In this document: positions 29,081 to 43,202 of the stretch, piece after piece
Layout: each line of letters begins with the position of its first letter
Position numbering within the stretch: position 1 is the first letter of the stretch
Origin: Nocardioidaceae bacterium
GTDB taxonomy: Bacteria > Actinomycetota > Actinomycetes > Propionibacteriales > Nocardioidaceae
Length of the DNA: 64,000 nucleotides
Assembly (NCBI GenBank): GCA_030655315.1
Contig: JAURVT010000002.1
Span: forward strand, 1-64,000
Direction of reading: 5' to 3'
The notes under the pieces: generated by a model
Databases searched by the model: none
Told to the model about the DNA's origin: nothing
The model's input: only the letters and a program-made list of their open reading frames with translations
Made by a program: the position numbers and the translations under genes

Positions 29081-30267
29081 CCTTCCAGGATCGCGATGCC
29101 GGGCAGGGTCTTGCCCTCGAGGAGCTCCAGGCTGGCGCCGCCTCCGGTGGAGATGTGCCCGAACTGGTCGTCGGCGAAGCCGAGCGTCCGGACGGCGGCG
29201 GCGGAGTCGCCGCCTCCGACGACCGACAGGCCGTCGACCTGCGTCAGCGCCTCGGCGACGGCCTTGGTGCCGGCCGCGAACGCCTCCATCTCGAACACGC
29301 CCATCGGGCCGTTCCAGAACACCGTGCGGGCACCGCGGACGACCTCGGCGAACGCCGCGGCCGAGTCCGGGCCGATGTCCAGGCCCAGCTGGTCGGCCGG
29401 GATCGCGTCGGCGGCGACGGTGGTCGCGGGGGCGTCGGCCTTGAACTCCGGGGCGACGACGATGTCGGTGGGCAGGACGATGCGCACGCCCTTGGCCTCG
29501 GCCTCGGCCAGGTAGCCGCGGACGGTCTCGAGCTGGTCCTTCTCGAGCAGCGACTTGCCGACCTCGTGCCCCTGGGCGGCGAGGAAGGTGAAGACCATCC
29601 CGCCACCGATCAGGAGCGCGTCGGCCTTGCCGAGCAGGTTGTCGATGACGCCGAGCTTGTCGGACACCTTGGAGCCGCCGAGGACGACCACGTAGGGCCG
29701 CTCGGGGTCGTCGGTGAGGCGGCGGAGCACCTCGAGCTCGGTCTGGACGAGCCCGCCGACGGCCGCCGGCAGCAGGGTGGCGACGTCGTAGACGCTGGCC
29801 TGCTTGCGGTGGACGACGCCGAAGCCGTCGGACACGAACGCGTCGGCGAGCGCCGCCAGCTCGGCGGCGAACGCCTGGCGCTCGCCGTCGTCCTTGCTGG
29901 TCTCGCCCGCGTTGAAGCGGACGTTCTCGAGGACGGCGACCTGGCCGTCCACGAGGGCGTCGACGGTGGCGCGCGCGGAGTCACCGACGGTGTCGGTCGC
30001 GAACGCCACGTCGGCGTCGAGCAGCTCGCCCAGGCGCCGGGCGACCGGCGCGAGGGAGTACTGCGGGTCGGGCTTGCCCTTGGGGCGGCCCAGGTGCGCG
30101 GTCACGACGACCCGGGCACCCGCGTCGGCGAGCCGGCGGATGGTCGGGACGCTCGCGCGCACCCGGCCGTCGTCGGAGATGGCGCCGTCGGACAGCGGCA
30201 CGTTCAGGTCGCTGCGGACCAGGACGCGCTTGCCGCGCAGGTCACCCAGGTCGTCGATGGTCCTCAT
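29077..30267 (-). CDS. pgk: Phosphoglycerate kinase
   Basis: The product has 396 residues and catalyses the first ATP-forming step of glycolysis. The N-terminal [21 protein letters not shown] and the C-terminal nucleotide loop [15 protein letters not shown] with [13 protein letters not shown] are intact. It starts four bases after gap. Confidence 0.97.
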   Translation of the reverse strand: MRTIDDLGDLRGKRVLVRSDLNVPLSDGAISDDGRVRASVPTIRRLADAGARVVVTAHLGRPKGKPDPQYSLAPVARRLGELLDADVAFATDTVGDSARATVDALVDGQVAVLENVRFNAGETSKDDGERQAFAAELAALADAFVSDGFGVVHRKQASVYDVATLLPAAVGGLVQTELEVLRRLTDDPERPYVVVLGGSKVSDKLGVIDNLLGKADALLIGGGMVFTFLAAQGHEVGKSLLEKDQLETVRGYLAEAEAKGVRIVLPTDIVVAPEFKADAPATTVAADAIPADQLGLDIGPDSAAAFAEVVRGARTVFWNGPMGVFEMEAFAAGTKAVAEALTQVDGLSVVGGGDSAAAVRTLGFADDQFGHISTGGGASLELLEGKTLPGIAILEG

Positions 30268-30271
30268 CGCG

Positions 30272-31371
<1,100 letters not shown>

Positions 31372-31393
31372 ACGATAAGTAACGCGCGGCGGT

Positions 31394-32380
31394 TCAGGGC
31401 TCCTGCGAGAGCAGCTCGGCGGTGAGGCTGGCCTCGGTGTCCGGGATGCCCTGGTCCTTGGCCTTCTTGTCGGCCATCGCGAGCAGGCGGCGGATGCGGC
31501 CGGCGATCGCGTCCTTGGTGAGCGGCGGGACGTGCAGCTGCCCGAGCTCCTCGAGGCTGGCCTGCTTGTGGTCGACGCGAAGCTGGCCGGCCATCTGCAG
31601 GTGGTCGGGGACGTCGGGGCCGAGGATCTCCAGGGCCCGGCCGACGCGGGCGCCGGCCGCGACGGCGGCACGGGCCGAGCGACGCAGGTTGGCGTCGTCG
31701 AAGTTGGCGAGGCGGTTGGCGGTGGCGCGGACCTCGCGACGCATGCGTCGCTCCTCCCAGGCCAGCAGCGACTCGTGGGCGCCCAGCCGGGTGAGCAGGG
31801 CGCCGATGGCCTCGCCGTCGCGGATGACGACGCGGTCGACGCCGCGGACCTCGCGGGCCTTGGCCGAGATGCCGAGACGGCGGGCGGCGCCCACCATCGC
31901 GAGCGCGGCCTCGGGGCCGGGGCAGGTCACCTCGAGGGCGGACGAGCGGCCGGGCTCGGTGAGCGAGCCGTGGGCGAGGAACGCCCCGCGCCAGGCGGCG
32001 ACGGCGTCGCAGGAGGCACCGGAGACGACCTGGGGCGGCAGGCCGCGGACGGGACGGCCGCGGCCGTCGATCAGCCCGGTCTGGCGCGCGAGGGCCTCGC
32101 CGTCCTTGACGACGCGGACCACGTAGCGGGTGCCCTTGCGGATGCCCTGGCCCTGGACGACGTGGACCTCGCTGTCGTGGCCGTAGACCTCGGCGATGTC
32201 CTTGCGCAGGCGGCGGGCGGCGGCGCCGGTGTCGAGGTCGGCCTCGACCACGATGCGTCCGGACACGATGTGCAGGCCCCCGGCGAACCGGAGCGCGGAC
32301 GACACCTCGGACTTGCGGCAGCACGCCTTGGTGATCTGGGTTCCGGCGAGCTCTGCCTTGACCTGGGCCGTCATTGCCAT
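31394..32380 (-). CDS. whiA: WhiA, sporulation/cell-division regulator
   Basis: The product has 328 residues: two LAGLIDADG-like N-terminal halves (about 1-205) that lack nuclease activity in the family, and a C-terminal helix-turn-helix ([22 protein letters not shown]). WhiA activates developmental and division genes in Streptomyces. ATG at 32380 is chosen ([11 protein letters not shown]); Met3 is equally possible. It follows yvcK by 63 bases, and a TAGAGT hexamer in the yvcK tail could give it its own promoter. Confidence 0.95.
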   Translation of the reverse strand: MAMTAQVKAELAGTQITKACCRKSEVSSALRFAGGLHIVSGRIVVEADLDTGAAARRLRKDIAEVYGHDSEVHVVQGQGIRKGTRYVVRVVKDGEALARQTGLIDGRGRPVRGLPPQVVSGASCDAVAAWRGAFLAHGSLTEPGRSSALEVTCPGPEAALAMVGAARRLGISAKAREVRGVDRVVIRDGEAIGALLTRLGAHESLLAWEERRMRREVRATANRLANFDDANLRRSARAAVAAGARVGRALEILGPDVPDHLQMAGQLRVDHKQASLEELGQLHVPPLTKDAIAGRIRRLLAMADKKAKDQGIPDTEASLTAELLSQEP

Positions 32381-32443
32381 GCGTCCATCCGCTCCGTCGA
32401 CTCGCGGCGGCCGGATCCCCGCTCCCGGACGCCGTCGCACACT

Positions 32444-33418
32444 CTATGCCTGTTTGAAGATTTGTTCGAAGGCCGCTGCCAGTCGCAGGGGGTCGTGACG
32501 CGGGGTGCCGTCGCGCACCGCCAGGTTGGCCACCACCAGCTCGGCGCCGAGGGCCGCGGAGGCCGTGTCGAGGGACACACGGTCGTCGACGACGCGGTGG
32601 TCGGCGAGGACCACGTCGAGGCGCAGGTCGGGCGCGTGCTCGGCCAGCACCTCGAGGTGCCGGGCCGCGGTGAAGCCCGACGTCTCCCCCGGCTGCTCGG
32701 CCAGGTTGAGCACGACGACGCGTCGGGCCGGGGTGTCGTGCAGCGCCTCGAAGAGCTCGGGGACGAGCAGGTTGGGCAGCACGCTGGTGAACCACGAGCC
32801 GGGCCCGATGGTCACCCAGTCGGCCTCCCGCACCGCCTCGAGCGCCTCGGGGCAGCCCGGGGGGTCGTGCGGGTCGAGCGCGACGCCGAGGACGGTGCCG
32901 TCGGTGGAGGCGACCTCGGACTGGCCGCGGACGTGCACGGGCACGGCGTCGCCGGGCAGCAGCACCTCGGCGGTGATGTCGAGCGGCACCGAGCTCATCG
33001 GCAGCACCCGCCCGCGGGCGCCGAGCAGCTCGCCGACGAGGTCGAGGCCGTCGACGTGGTCGCCGAGGAGGTCCCAGATGGCGACCATCAGGAGGTTGCC
33101 GACGGCGTGGCCGTGCAGCTCGCCCCCGCCGGCGAACCGGTGCTGGAGCACCCGGGCCCAGGTGCTCCCCCAGTCGTCGTCGCCGCAGAGCGCGGCCAGC
33201 GCCTGGCGCAGGTCGCCCGGTGGCAGCACGCCCAGCTCGCGGCGCAGCCGTCCGGACGATCCGCCGTTGTCGGCGACGGTGACCACCGCGGTGATCTCGG
33301 TGCGCAGGTGGCGCAGCGCGGACAGCGTCGCGGACAGACCGTGGCCGCCGCCGAGCGCGACCACCTTGGACGCCGGGTGGCGCGACGGGAGACCGAGGTG
33401 GGGGGTGCGGCGCGGCAT
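32444..33418 (-). CDS. yvcK: YvcK-family (CofD-like) protein
   Basis: The product has 324 residues of the gluconeogenesis-factor / YvcK family, which in other bacteria binds UDP-sugars and links carbon state to cell-wall metabolism. Hallmarks are VVALGGGHGLSATLSALR, TVADNGGSSGRLRRELG and GPGSWFTSVLPNLLVP. ATG at 33418 overlaps the rapZ stop; GTG one codon earlier is also possible. The rapZ-yvcK-whiA order is conserved in Gram-positives. Confidence 0.94.
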   Translation of the reverse strand: MPRRTPHLGLPSRHPASKVVALGGGHGLSATLSALRHLRTEITAVVTVADNGGSSGRLRRELGVLPPGDLRQALAALCGDDDWGSTWARVLQHRFAGGGELHGHAVGNLLMVAIWDLLGDHVDGLDLVGELLGARGRVLPMSSVPLDITAEVLLPGDAVPVHVRGQSEVASTDGTVLGVALDPHDPPGCPEALEAVREADWVTIGPGSWFTSVLPNLLVPELFEALHDTPARRVVVLNLAEQPGETSGFTAARHLEVLAEHAPDLRLDVVLADHRVVDDRVSLDTASAALGAELVVANLAVRDGTPRHDPLRLAAAFEQIFKQA

Positions 33419-34281
33419 CACTCGCGCCCGAGGTCGCGGTGGACGACGAGGGTGCGCAGCCCCCGTGCGTCGAGCCGCTGGGCGAGGCCCTCGGACATGG
33501 CGACGCTGCGGTGCTTGCCTCCCGTGCAGCCGATCGCGACGGACAGGAACCGCTTGTTCTCCCGCAGGAACCCGGTGGTGACGGTGGCCAGCAGGTTCTC
33601 GTACTGCTCGAGGAACTGCTCGGCGCCGTCCTGGCCCCGGACGAACTCGCGCACCGGCTCGTCGCGACCGGTGAGCGGACGCAGCTCGGGCACCCAGAAC
33701 GGGTTGGGCAGGAACCGCACGTCGGCGACCATCTCGGCGTCGACGGGGATGCCGTACTTGAACCCGAACGAGACGACGTTGACGTGCAGGCGGCCGTCGT
33801 CGGCGCTCGCGAACGCCGACGTGACGCGGGCGTTGAGCTGGTTGACGTTGAGGTGGGTGGTGTCGAGGACGACGTCGGCGCGGGCCCGCAGGCTGCTGAG
33901 CAGCGCGCGCTCGTTGCCGAAGGCGTCGAGCAGGCGTCCGCCAGCGCGCAGCGGGTGCGGACGGCGGGCGGCCTCCTGGCGACGGACGAGCACCTCGTCG
34001 GCGGCCTCGAGGAACAGCACCTGCGGGCGGACCCAGTCGGTGCGCAGCGACTCCAGCGCGCCCGCCAGGGCGGCGAAGAGCTGGCGCGAGCGCGCGTCGA
34101 CGACCACGGCCACCCGGGAGGTGTCCTCGGCGCGGTCGAGGATGGTCAGCGTCTCGCCGAGCAGCTGCGGCGGGAGGTTGTCGACGACGAAGAACCCGAG
34201 GTCCTCCAGCGCCTTCGCCGCGGTGCTGCGGCCGGCGCCGGTCATGCCGGTGACGAGCACGAGCTCGGTGATGGTGGTCAT
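33418..34281 (-). CDS. rapZ: RapZ nucleotide-binding protein
   Basis: The product has 287 residues: an N-terminal P-loop [18 protein letters not shown] and a C-terminal domain with [19 protein letters not shown] and [15 protein letters not shown], all typical of RapZ/YvcJ. In enterobacteria it is an adaptor for small-RNA decay; its actinobacterial role is less clear. The start overlaps the uvrC stop (ATGA). Confidence 0.95.
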   Translation of the reverse strand: MTTITELVLVTGMTGAGRSTAAKALEDLGFFVVDNLPPQLLGETLTILDRAEDTSRVAVVVDARSRQLFAALAGALESLRTDWVRPQVLFLEAADEVLVRRQEAARRPHPLRAGGRLLDAFGNERALLSSLRARADVVLDTTHLNVNQLNARVTSAFASADDGRLHVNVVSFGFKYGIPVDAEMVADVRFLPNPFWVPELRPLTGRDEPVREFVRGQDGAEQFLEQYENLLATVTTGFLRENKRFLSVAIGCTGGKHRSVAMSEGLAQRLDARGLRTLVVHRDLGRE

Positions 34282-36296
34282 GCGTCGTCCTCCAGGAGCT
34301 CGCCGGTGGCGGTGTCGAACGCGGGCGTGGCCGCCTCCCCGGGTCCCTTGACGTTGCTGGCGCGCAGCGCGTCGACGACCGACTTCGCGGTGGCCGGGCC
34401 GAACCCGGGCACCTGGCTGATCTCGTCGATGCCCGCCTGGCGGAGCTTCTTCAGCGACCCGAACTCGCGCATCAGGGCCTTGCGCTTGACCTGCCCGAGG
34501 CCGGGCACGTCGTCGAGGATGCTGTCGACCATCGACTTGGAACGGCGCTTGCGGTGGTGGGTGATGGCGAAGCGGTGCGCCTCGTCGCGGACGCGCTGCA
34601 GGAGGTACAGGCCCTCGGAGGTGCGCGGCAGGATGACGGGGTCGTCCTCGCCGGGCACCCAGACCTCCTCCAGGCGCTTGGCCAGCCCGCAGAGCGCGAC
34701 GTCGTCGATGCCGAGCTCGTCCATCGCCGCCTTGGCGGCCGCGACCTGGGGCGGCCCGCCGTCGACGACAACGAGCGCGGGTGCGTAGGAGAACTTGCGG
34801 GGGCGCCCGGTCTCGGGGTCGATCAGCGCGGGGACGTCCTGCTCGTCGGACGCGGGCACCACGACGTCGGCGGTGACGGCGGGCTCGGGGGTGCCGTCGC
34901 GCTCGGCGAGCATCCGCCGGAACCGGCGCGTGATGGTCTCGTGCATCGACGCGACGTCGTCCTGGCCGTCGACGCCCTTGATGACGAAGCGGCGGTACTC
35001 GCTCTTGCGCGGCAGCCCGTCCTCGAACACCACCATCGAGGCGACCACCTCGGTGCCCATCAGGTTGGACACGTCGTAGCACTCGATGCGCAGCGGCGCC
35101 GTGGGCAGCTCGAGCGCGTCCTGGATCTCCTCCAGGGCCCGGCTCCGGGTGGTGAGGTCGCTGGCGCGCTTGGTCTTGTGGACGGCGAGGGCCTGCGAGG
35201 CGTTGCGCTCGACGGTCTCCATCAGGCTGCGCTTGTCGCCGCGCTGCGGGACGTGCAGCGTGACGCGTCCGCCGCGGCGGGCCTCCAGCCACTGCTCGAG
35301 GGCGCCGCGGTCGTCGGGGACGACCGGCACCCAGACCTCGCGGGGGACGGCGTCGCCCTCCTCGCCGTCGTAGAGCTTGATCACGGCGCGCTCGACGAGG
35401 TCGGCGGTGCCGGCGTCGTCGACCTTGTCGGCCACCCAGCCGCGCTGGCCGCGGATGCGTCCGCCGCGCACGGAGAAGATCTGCACCGCGACCTCGAGGG
35501 GGTCCTCGGTGAGCGCGATGACGTCGGCGTCGGTGCCGTCGCCGAGCACCACGGCGTTCTTCTCCAGCGCCCGGTTGAGGGCGCCGATGTCGTCGCGCAG
35601 CCGGGCGGCGCGCTCGTAGTCCTGGACGTCGGACGCGGCCCGCATCTCGCGCTCGACGCGCTTGACGTACTGGGTGGTGTTGCCGGCGACGAAGCCGCAG
35701 AAGTCGTCGACGATCTGGCGGTGCTCCTCGGCGCTGACCTTGCCCACGCAGGGCGCGGCGCACTTGCCGATGTAGCCCAGCAGGCAGGGCCGACCGATCT
35801 GCTCGGCGCGCTTGAACACGCCGTTGGAGCACGAGCGCATGGGGAACACGCGCAGCAGGAGGTCCATCGTCTCGCGGATGGCCCAGGCGTGGCCGTAGGG
35901 GCCGAAGTAGCGGGTGCCCTTGCGCTTGGCGCCGCGGATCACCATCACGCGGGGGTACTCCTCGCCCGTGGTGACGGCCATCCACGGGTAGGACTTGTCG
36001 TCGCGGTACTTGACGTTGAACCGCGGGTCGTACTGCTTGATCCAGGTGTACTCCAGCTGGAGCGCCTCGACCTCGGTGGAGACCACCGTCCAGTCGACGC
36101 GCGCTGCCGTCTTGACCATCGACTGCGTGCGCGGGTGCAGGTTGGCGATGTCCTGGAAGTACGAGGAGAGCCGCGGGCGCAGCGACTTGGCCTTGCCGAC
36201 GTAGACGACGTGACCGTGCGGGTCACTGAACCGGTAGACGCCGGGGCTCTCGGGGATGGTGCCCGGAGCGGGTCGGTAGGTCGCCGGATCTGCCAC
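34278..36296 (-). CDS. uvrC: Excinuclease ABC subunit C
   Basis: The product has 672 residues. The GIY-YIG nuclease ([19 protein letters not shown], about 19-37) makes the 3' incision, a UvrB-interaction region lies near 215-250, the RNase H-like nuclease in the middle makes the 5' cut ([19 protein letters not shown]), and a helix-hairpin-helix pair ends the protein. GTG at 36296 follows TAGGCT-N6. First gene of uvrC-rapZ-yvcK-whiA. Confidence 0.97.
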   Translation of the reverse strand: MADPATYRPAPGTIPESPGVYRFSDPHGHVVYVGKAKSLRPRLSSYFQDIANLHPRTQSMVKTAARVDWTVVSTEVEALQLEYTWIKQYDPRFNVKYRDDKSYPWMAVTTGEEYPRVMVIRGAKRKGTRYFGPYGHAWAIRETMDLLLRVFPMRSCSNGVFKRAEQIGRPCLLGYIGKCAAPCVGKVSAEEHRQIVDDFCGFVAGNTTQYVKRVEREMRAASDVQDYERAARLRDDIGALNRALEKNAVVLGDGTDADVIALTEDPLEVAVQIFSVRGGRIRGQRGWVADKVDDAGTADLVERAVIKLYDGEEGDAVPREVWVPVVPDDRGALEQWLEARRGGRVTLHVPQRGDKRSLMETVERNASQALAVHKTKRASDLTTRSRALEEIQDALELPTAPLRIECYDVSNLMGTEVVASMVVFEDGLPRKSEYRRFVIKGVDGQDDVASMHETITRRFRRMLAERDGTPEPAVTADVVVPASDEQDVPALIDPETGRPRKFSYAPALVVVDGGPPQVAAAKAAMDELGIDDVALCGLAKRLEEVWVPGEDDPVILPRTSEGLYLLQRVRDEAHRFAITHHRKRRSKSMVDSILDDVPGLGQVKRKALMREFGSLKKLRQAGIDEISQVPGFGPATAKSVVDALRASNVKGPGEAATPAFDTATGELLEDDA

Positions 36297-36302
36297 TCCC
36301 CC

Positions 36303-36308
36303 AGCCTA
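36303..36308 (-). promoter_or_regulatory. -10 hexamer TAGGCT, leaderless start of uvrC
   Basis: TAGGCT on the minus strand is followed by six bases (GGGGGA) and GTG at 36296. The purine run could alternatively act as a weak ribosome binding site. Confidence 0.5.
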
Positions 36309-36330
36309 CGAGGGACCACCGACAGCAGCA

Positions 36331-36362
36331 GGCCGGTGGCCCCCGTCGGGGAGCCACCGGCC
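36331..36362 (-). terminator. Terminator after the Rieske lipoprotein gene
   Basis: GGCCGGTGGC and GCCACCGGCC form a perfect 10-bp stem; the 12-base loop can itself pair (CCCCGTCGGGG). It insulates the uvrC promoter from the upstream gene. Confidence 0.7.
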
Positions 36363-36390
36363 CGTGGCTGCGGTGGTCGGCGCGTGCGCG

Positions 36391-36903
36391 TCAGGCCAGG
36401 GTGATGGTGCCGCCCTCGACGGTGACGTTCTCGGCGGCGAGCGGCTGGCTGGCCGGGCCGGTGATGACCGAGCCGTCCTCGATCGAGAACTCGCTGTTGT
36501 GGCACTTGCAGACGATGGCGTTCTCGACGATCTCGCTGACCAGGCAGCCCTGGTGGGTGCAGACCGCGCTGAAGGCCTTGAAGTCGCCCTCGGTGGGCTG
36601 GGTGACGACGACCTTGGCGTCGGCGTAGATCATCCCGCCGGCGACCTGGACGTCGGTGGCCGGGCCGAGCTCGGTGCCCGACGGTGCGGCGGACGACGCG
36701 TCGTCGCCGCCGGACTCGGTGGTGGCCCCGCTCGAGGCGCTGCCCGAGCCGGTGTCGTCGGAGCCGCCGCTGCAGGCGGCGAGGACGCCGACGCCGCCGG
36801 CGGTGGCGACGCCGCGGAAGATCGTGCGGCGGGGGTGCAGACGGGTGGCTCCGGTGGGAGTCGCCTCGTCGGTGTCGGTGGTCTCGGGCGCGGTGCGCTC
36901 CAT
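36391..36903 (-). CDS. Tat-exported Rieske [2Fe-2S] lipoprotein
   Basis: The product has 170 residues. A twin-arginine signal (Arg25-Arg26, RRTIFRG) leads to the lipobox LAAC with Cys44, then a Ser/Gly-rich linker (45-80) and a compact Rieske domain. Ligands are Cys115-His117 and Cys132-His135, with Cys120 and Cys134 placed for the usual disulfide. A cofactor-loaded protein exported by Tat and anchored by lipid fits an electron-transfer role outside the membrane; the partner is not in the window. Its downstream terminator is clear. Confidence 0.88.
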   Translation of the reverse strand: MERTAPETTDTDEATPTGATRLHPRRTIFRGVATAGGVGVLAACSGGSDDTGSGSASSGATTESGGDDASSAAPSGTELGPATDVQVAGGMIYADAKVVVTQPTEGDFKAFSAVCTHQGCLVSEIVENAIVCKCHNSEFSIEDGSVITGPASQPLAAENVTVEGGTITLA

Positions 36904-36989
36904 GGTCGTCTCCTCGCTCGCGGCGGATCGGGTGGGGTCGGCGACTGCTGCTTCAGGTGTGGACGAGTACGCGGTTCCAACGAACCGCT

Positions 36990-37012
36990 GGGGCCGGGGG
37001 TTCCCCGGCCCC
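36990..37012 (-). terminator. Terminator after uvrA
   Basis: GGGGCCGGGG and CCCCGGCCCC form a perfect 10-bp stem with a GTT loop, two bases beyond the uvrA stop. No T-run. Confidence 0.75.
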
Positions 37013-37014
37013 GG

Positions 37015-40002
<2,988 letters not shown>

Positions 40003-40132
40003 GTGCTGGATCTCCCATGCGGATCGGGGCGGTCTCACGCGCGCCGGAGCCCCTGCGGAGGCCCCCGGACGCCCGGGATGACGGACTCGGCAACTGTAAC
40101 GACGGGGTCGGACAAAAGCAGAACGGCACCGT

Positions 40133-40138
40133 TACGAT
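40133..40138 (+). promoter_or_regulatory. -10 hexamer TACGAT of the MBL-hydrolase gene
   Basis: TACGAT lies 18 bases after CGGACA (40109-40114), a possible -35. An ATG at 40147 is eight bases downstream, so transcription may start near that codon. Confidence 0.45.
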
Positions 40139-40215
40139 CGCCGGGCATGGAGAGCGGGTTCACACCCCGTCCCGCCGCCGTGCCGCCCACCCGTCACACG
40201 AGTCCCAGGAGCCCC

Positions 40216-40869
40216 GTGAACTACACCGGATCGGTCCAGGTCGGCGGCACGCCCGACGTCCTCGAGCTCGCGCACCTCATCATCACCAAGGTCGCGGTGG
40301 GCGAGATGAGCAACAACGCCTACCTGCTGCGCTGCCGCCACACCGACGAGCAGCTGCTCATCGACGCGGCCGCCGAGACCGACACCCTCCTGGGACTGGT
40401 CGGCGACACCCCCCTGGCGACGATCGTCACCACCCACCAGCACTGGGACCACGTCCAGTCCCTCGAGGCCGTCCTCGCCGCCACCGGTGCCACCACCGTC
40501 GCCGGCCGTGACGACGCCGACGCCCTCCCCGTCACCGTCGACGTCCGCGTGGACGACGGCGACACCGTCACCGTCGGCCAGTCGACGCTGCGCGTCGTCC
40601 ACCTCGTCGGCCACACCCCCGGCTCCGTCGCCCTCGTCTACGACGACCCCGACGGCTCCCCCCACGTCTTCACCGGCGACTCCCTCTTCCCCGGCGGCGT
40701 CGGCAAGACTGGCTCCCCCGAGGACTTCACCAGCCTCGTCGACGACGTCGAGACCAAGCTCTTCGGCACCCTCCCCGACGAGACCTGGGTCTACCCCGGC
40801 CACGGCGACGACACCACCCTCGGCGCCGAGCGCCCCCACCTCGCGGAGTGGCGCGAGCGCGGTTGGTGA
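40216..40869 (+). CDS. MBL-fold metallohydrolase (glyoxalase II-like)
   Basis: The product has 217 residues. The metal motif TTHQHWDHVQSL, then GHTPGSVAL, FTGDSLFPGG and YPGHGDDTTLG, give the beta-lactamase-fold hydrolase with two metal sites. The compact size fits hydroxyacylglutathione-hydrolase-like enzymes that act on small thioesters or lactones; the substrate is unknown. GTG at 40216 has AGGAG at proper spacing; ATG at 40147 would add 23 low-complexity residues. Divergent from uvrA and convergent with the haloperoxidase gene, with 193 bases of featureless sequence between. Confidence 0.88.
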   Translation: MNYTGSVQVGGTPDVLELAHLIITKVAVGEMSNNAYLLRCRHTDEQLLIDAAAETDTLLGLVGDTPLATIVTTHQHWDHVQSLEAVLAATGATTVAGRDDADALPVTVDVRVDDGDTVTVGQSTLRVVHLVGHTPGSVALVYDDPDGSPHVFTGDSLFPGGVGKTGSPEDFTSLVDDVETKLFGTLPDETWVYPGHGDDTTLGAERPHLAEWRERGW

Positions 40870-41062
40870 CCTGCTGGATGCCCGTGCGCATCGACACCGG
40901 TGCGCTGTCAGGCACGGACCCCCGACCCGGCGCGGGCCTCGGAGCGCGCGAGGGGCGCGAGGCGCACCGGCGAGATGCGTCCGGAGACGGATCCACCTCG
41001 ACCGAATCGCAACCCCCACCGCCGGCCGGTCCGGTGACGTGTGAGCGTGCCCGGTCGACTGC

Positions 41063-42277
41063 TCACAGTTGTTCCAGGTCGTACTCGGCCACGCGGCGCC
41101 CGAGCTCGGAGCCGATCTCGTCGCTGGTGCGGAAGTGGATGCCGGCCCAGACCCGGGCGTCTTCGTTCTCCTCGACGGCCTGCTGCCACGTCGTGTAGGT
41201 CCGGCGGGTGCCTTCCGACGTGGCGTCGTCGACGACCAGCGGACGTGCGGGCGCGGGTCCGAGGAAGTGCGCGAGGACCGCCGCGGCCGCGGCGGCGTAC
41301 ACGGTGTGGGCGCTGGGGTACTCCGGGTGCCCGGGTGTCGCGATCAGCGGATCCCAGTCGCGGATCCTGGGTGTGCTGGGATCGCCGTCACCGTCGACCT
41401 GCAGTGCCGTGACGGGGCGCCAGCTGAAGTAGGTGTACTTCGCGTCGAAGACCGCGATCTCGGCGTCGGCGGTGATCCGATGGAACGCCGACAGCAGCCG
41501 GGCACCGTCGGCGGTGGACAGCTGTGCTGCCTGCATGGCCTCTCGGACCAGACGCACCTGTACCGCGAGCTCTGAGCCACCCCAGAACAGCGCGACAGCG
41601 GTCTGCTCGGGAGTACGCGAAGAGTCTTCGTCACGGCCGAGCTCACGGACCTCTGCGAGATCGCGACGGTAGAGCGGAGAGCCAGGTCTGGGTGGTGGCC
41701 CGGGGCGAAGCTGGTCAGCGGACCGCAGGAGGAAGGGTGTTGCGTCGCGCAGGCCGACCTGCCGGGGTCCTCGGAGCTCTGGGGGCGTGGGTCGCCAGAC
41801 GCCCGGCGCTGACGCCGGCACGGTGACGAGCCCCTCGGCCGACCGACTGTCGAGCCCGTCGTTCGACCGCAGGGCCAGGACCTCGGCCGCCGCCTCCCTC
41901 CCGGCGCCCGCCCCTGCCTCGTCCGCGCCGTCTTCCAGGGCGTCGTCCAGTGCCTCCTGGCGTTCCGGCACGAGAGCCAGCAGCACGTCGTGCACGGCCC
42001 GCGCCACGGCCGCGTCGACGAAGGGGCCGTCCTCCTTGCCTGCGATGGCACGGTCGGCGGCCCACCAGGCCAGTGCCCAGGTGCGTGCCGCTACCGGGTC
42101 CGGCGGCGGTCCCAGGGCCGCGACCGCGTCGTCGGTCTGCTCGTACCACGTGGACAGCACGGTCTCGTCCCTGTCGCCTGAGCGGCCGGCGCACCCGGTC
42201 AGGGCGACCGCACCCACGACCGCCATGACCACGAGACAGGCCGGGAGTCGTCGCACGAGGCGAATCGTCCCACGCAC
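41063..42277 (-). CDS. Vanadium-haloperoxidase/PAP2-like lipoprotein
   Basis: The product has about 404 residues from the chosen GTG. A signal peptide ends in the lipobox ALTGC. The mature part matches the vanadium-dependent haloperoxidase fold: YTYFSWRPVTAL (first anion-binding Arg), HPEYPSAHTVYAAA (P-S-x-H) and WAGIHFRTSDEIG with the catalytic His/Arg. Similar proteins are acid phosphatases or haloperoxidases; activity cannot be told apart here. The start is uncertain: GTG at 42280, 42310 or 42430 are in frame, and no ribosome binding site or TANNNT-N6 pattern decides. It is five bases or more downstream of the response-regulator gene on the same strand. Confidence 0.8.
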   Translation of the reverse strand: MRGTIRLVRRLPACLVVMAVVGAVALTGCAGRSGDRDETVLSTWYEQTDDAVAALGPPPDPVAARTWALAWWAADRAIAGKEDGPFVDAAVARAVHDVLLALVPERQEALDDALEDGADEAGAGAGREAAAEVLALRSNDGLDSRSAEGLVTVPASAPGVWRPTPPELRGPRQVGLRDATPFLLRSADQLRPGPPPRPGSPLYRRDLAEVRELGRDEDSSRTPEQTAVALFWGGSELAVQVRLVREAMQAAQLSTADGARLLSAFHRITADAEIAVFDAKYTYFSWRPVTALQVDGDGDPSTPRIRDWDPLIATPGHPEYPSAHTVYAAAAAAVLAHFLGPAPARPLVVDDATSEGTRRTYTTWQQAVEENEDARVWAGIHFRTSDEIGSELGRRVAEYDLEQL

Positions 42278-42435
42278 CACACCGACACGGGCTCTTGCGA
42301 CCCGAGGCACTCGAGAGCGCGACGCCGCGTGACGAACCTCCTCGCTGCCGGGGGCTTCCCACGGGCTGCGGCGAACGGGGCCGGGCCGCTGGGGGCGAAG
42401 GCGCGGCGCTGGTGCCGTCCCGGTCGACACACGCG

Positions 42436-43098
42436 TCAGGGACCGCCCCGCCAGTGCTCGATCCGTCGGTGATCGGGCAGGAATCCGTTGCGCACTCCCC
42501 AGAGAACGGCCTGGGTCCGGCTGTCGACGTCGATCTTGCGGTAGAGCCCGCGGATGTACGACTTGACCGTGTTGGGGCTGAGGTAGGTCAGCGCTGCGAC
42601 CTCGGCGTTGTTCTTGCCCTGGGTGATGAGGGCGAGGATCTCGGACTCGCGGTCGGAGAGTCCCTCGCCGCGGCCGGGCCAGTCGCCGACGGTGTTGCGT
42701 GCTTGCGCCGCTGAAGAGCTGATGACGGTCTCGCCGGCGTGGATGGCCTCGAGTGCGGCCACCAGCTCACGGCCGCTCAGGGCCTTGGACAGGTATCCGT
42801 GCACCCCGAGGTCGCGGGCCATCGAGACGAGCTCGGGATGGAAGTTCCCGGTGTAGACCACGACCCTCCGGGCCAGGGGGTTGTCGATCAGCGTCCTGAT
42901 CTCGTCGTGGTCGGACTCGGGCTGCGCGAAGGAGTCGTACAGCGCGATGTCGACGTCGTCGACGAGGGGCTTGTTCGTGTCGAGCTCGGCGACGACGACC
43001 CGGTCGCGGTAGGGCTCCAGCATGTTGGCGACCCCGATGACGACGACGTCGTAGTCGTCGACGATGGCGACCTGGATGGGACCGCGGCGGGTGCTCAC
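42436..43098 (-). CDS. Orphan NarL/FixJ-family response regulator
   Basis: The product has 220 residues: receiver domain (about 8-125) with acidic pair Asp14-Asp15, likely phospho-acceptor Asp55 (ALYDSFAQ) and Lys in GYLSKALSG, then a LuxR-type helix-turn-helix (about 145-205; LSDRESEILALITQGKNNAEV, with TYLSPNTVKSYIRGLYRK). No histidine kinase is adjacent. GTG at 43098 follows TAGTCT-N6. It is divergent from the GlsB-like gene, with 104 bases between. Confidence 0.92.
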   Translation of the reverse strand: MSTRRGPIQVAIVDDYDVVVIGVANMLEPYRDRVVVAELDTNKPLVDDVDIALYDSFAQPESDHDEIRTLIDNPLARRVVVYTGNFHPELVSMARDLGVHGYLSKALSGRELVAALEAIHAGETVISSSAAQARNTVGDWPGRGEGLSDRESEILALITQGKNNAEVAALTYLSPNTVKSYIRGLYRKIDVDSRTQAVLWGVRNGFLPDHRRIEHWRGGP

Positions 43099-43104
43099 GG
43101 CACC

Positions 43105-43110
43105 AGACTA
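43105..43110 (-). promoter_or_regulatory. -10 hexamer TAGTCT, leaderless start of the response-regulator gene
   Basis: TAGTCT on the minus strand is followed by six bases and GTG at 43098. Confidence 0.55.
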
Positions 43111-43202
43111 ACCCACCTAGGGGTGTGCCACGACGTAAACGAAGGTGGTTGTGTACACCCCAAGGGCCGCAACGCGCAGCCTCTCGAGTGAAAGGCACTC
43201 AC

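Noticed and set aside
40120-40136. AACGG-CA-CCGTT palindrome between uvrA and the MBL gene as a LexA (SOS) box
   Set aside because: The actinobacterial LexA box is GAAC-N4-GTTC with AT-rich centre; half-sites and spacing do not match.
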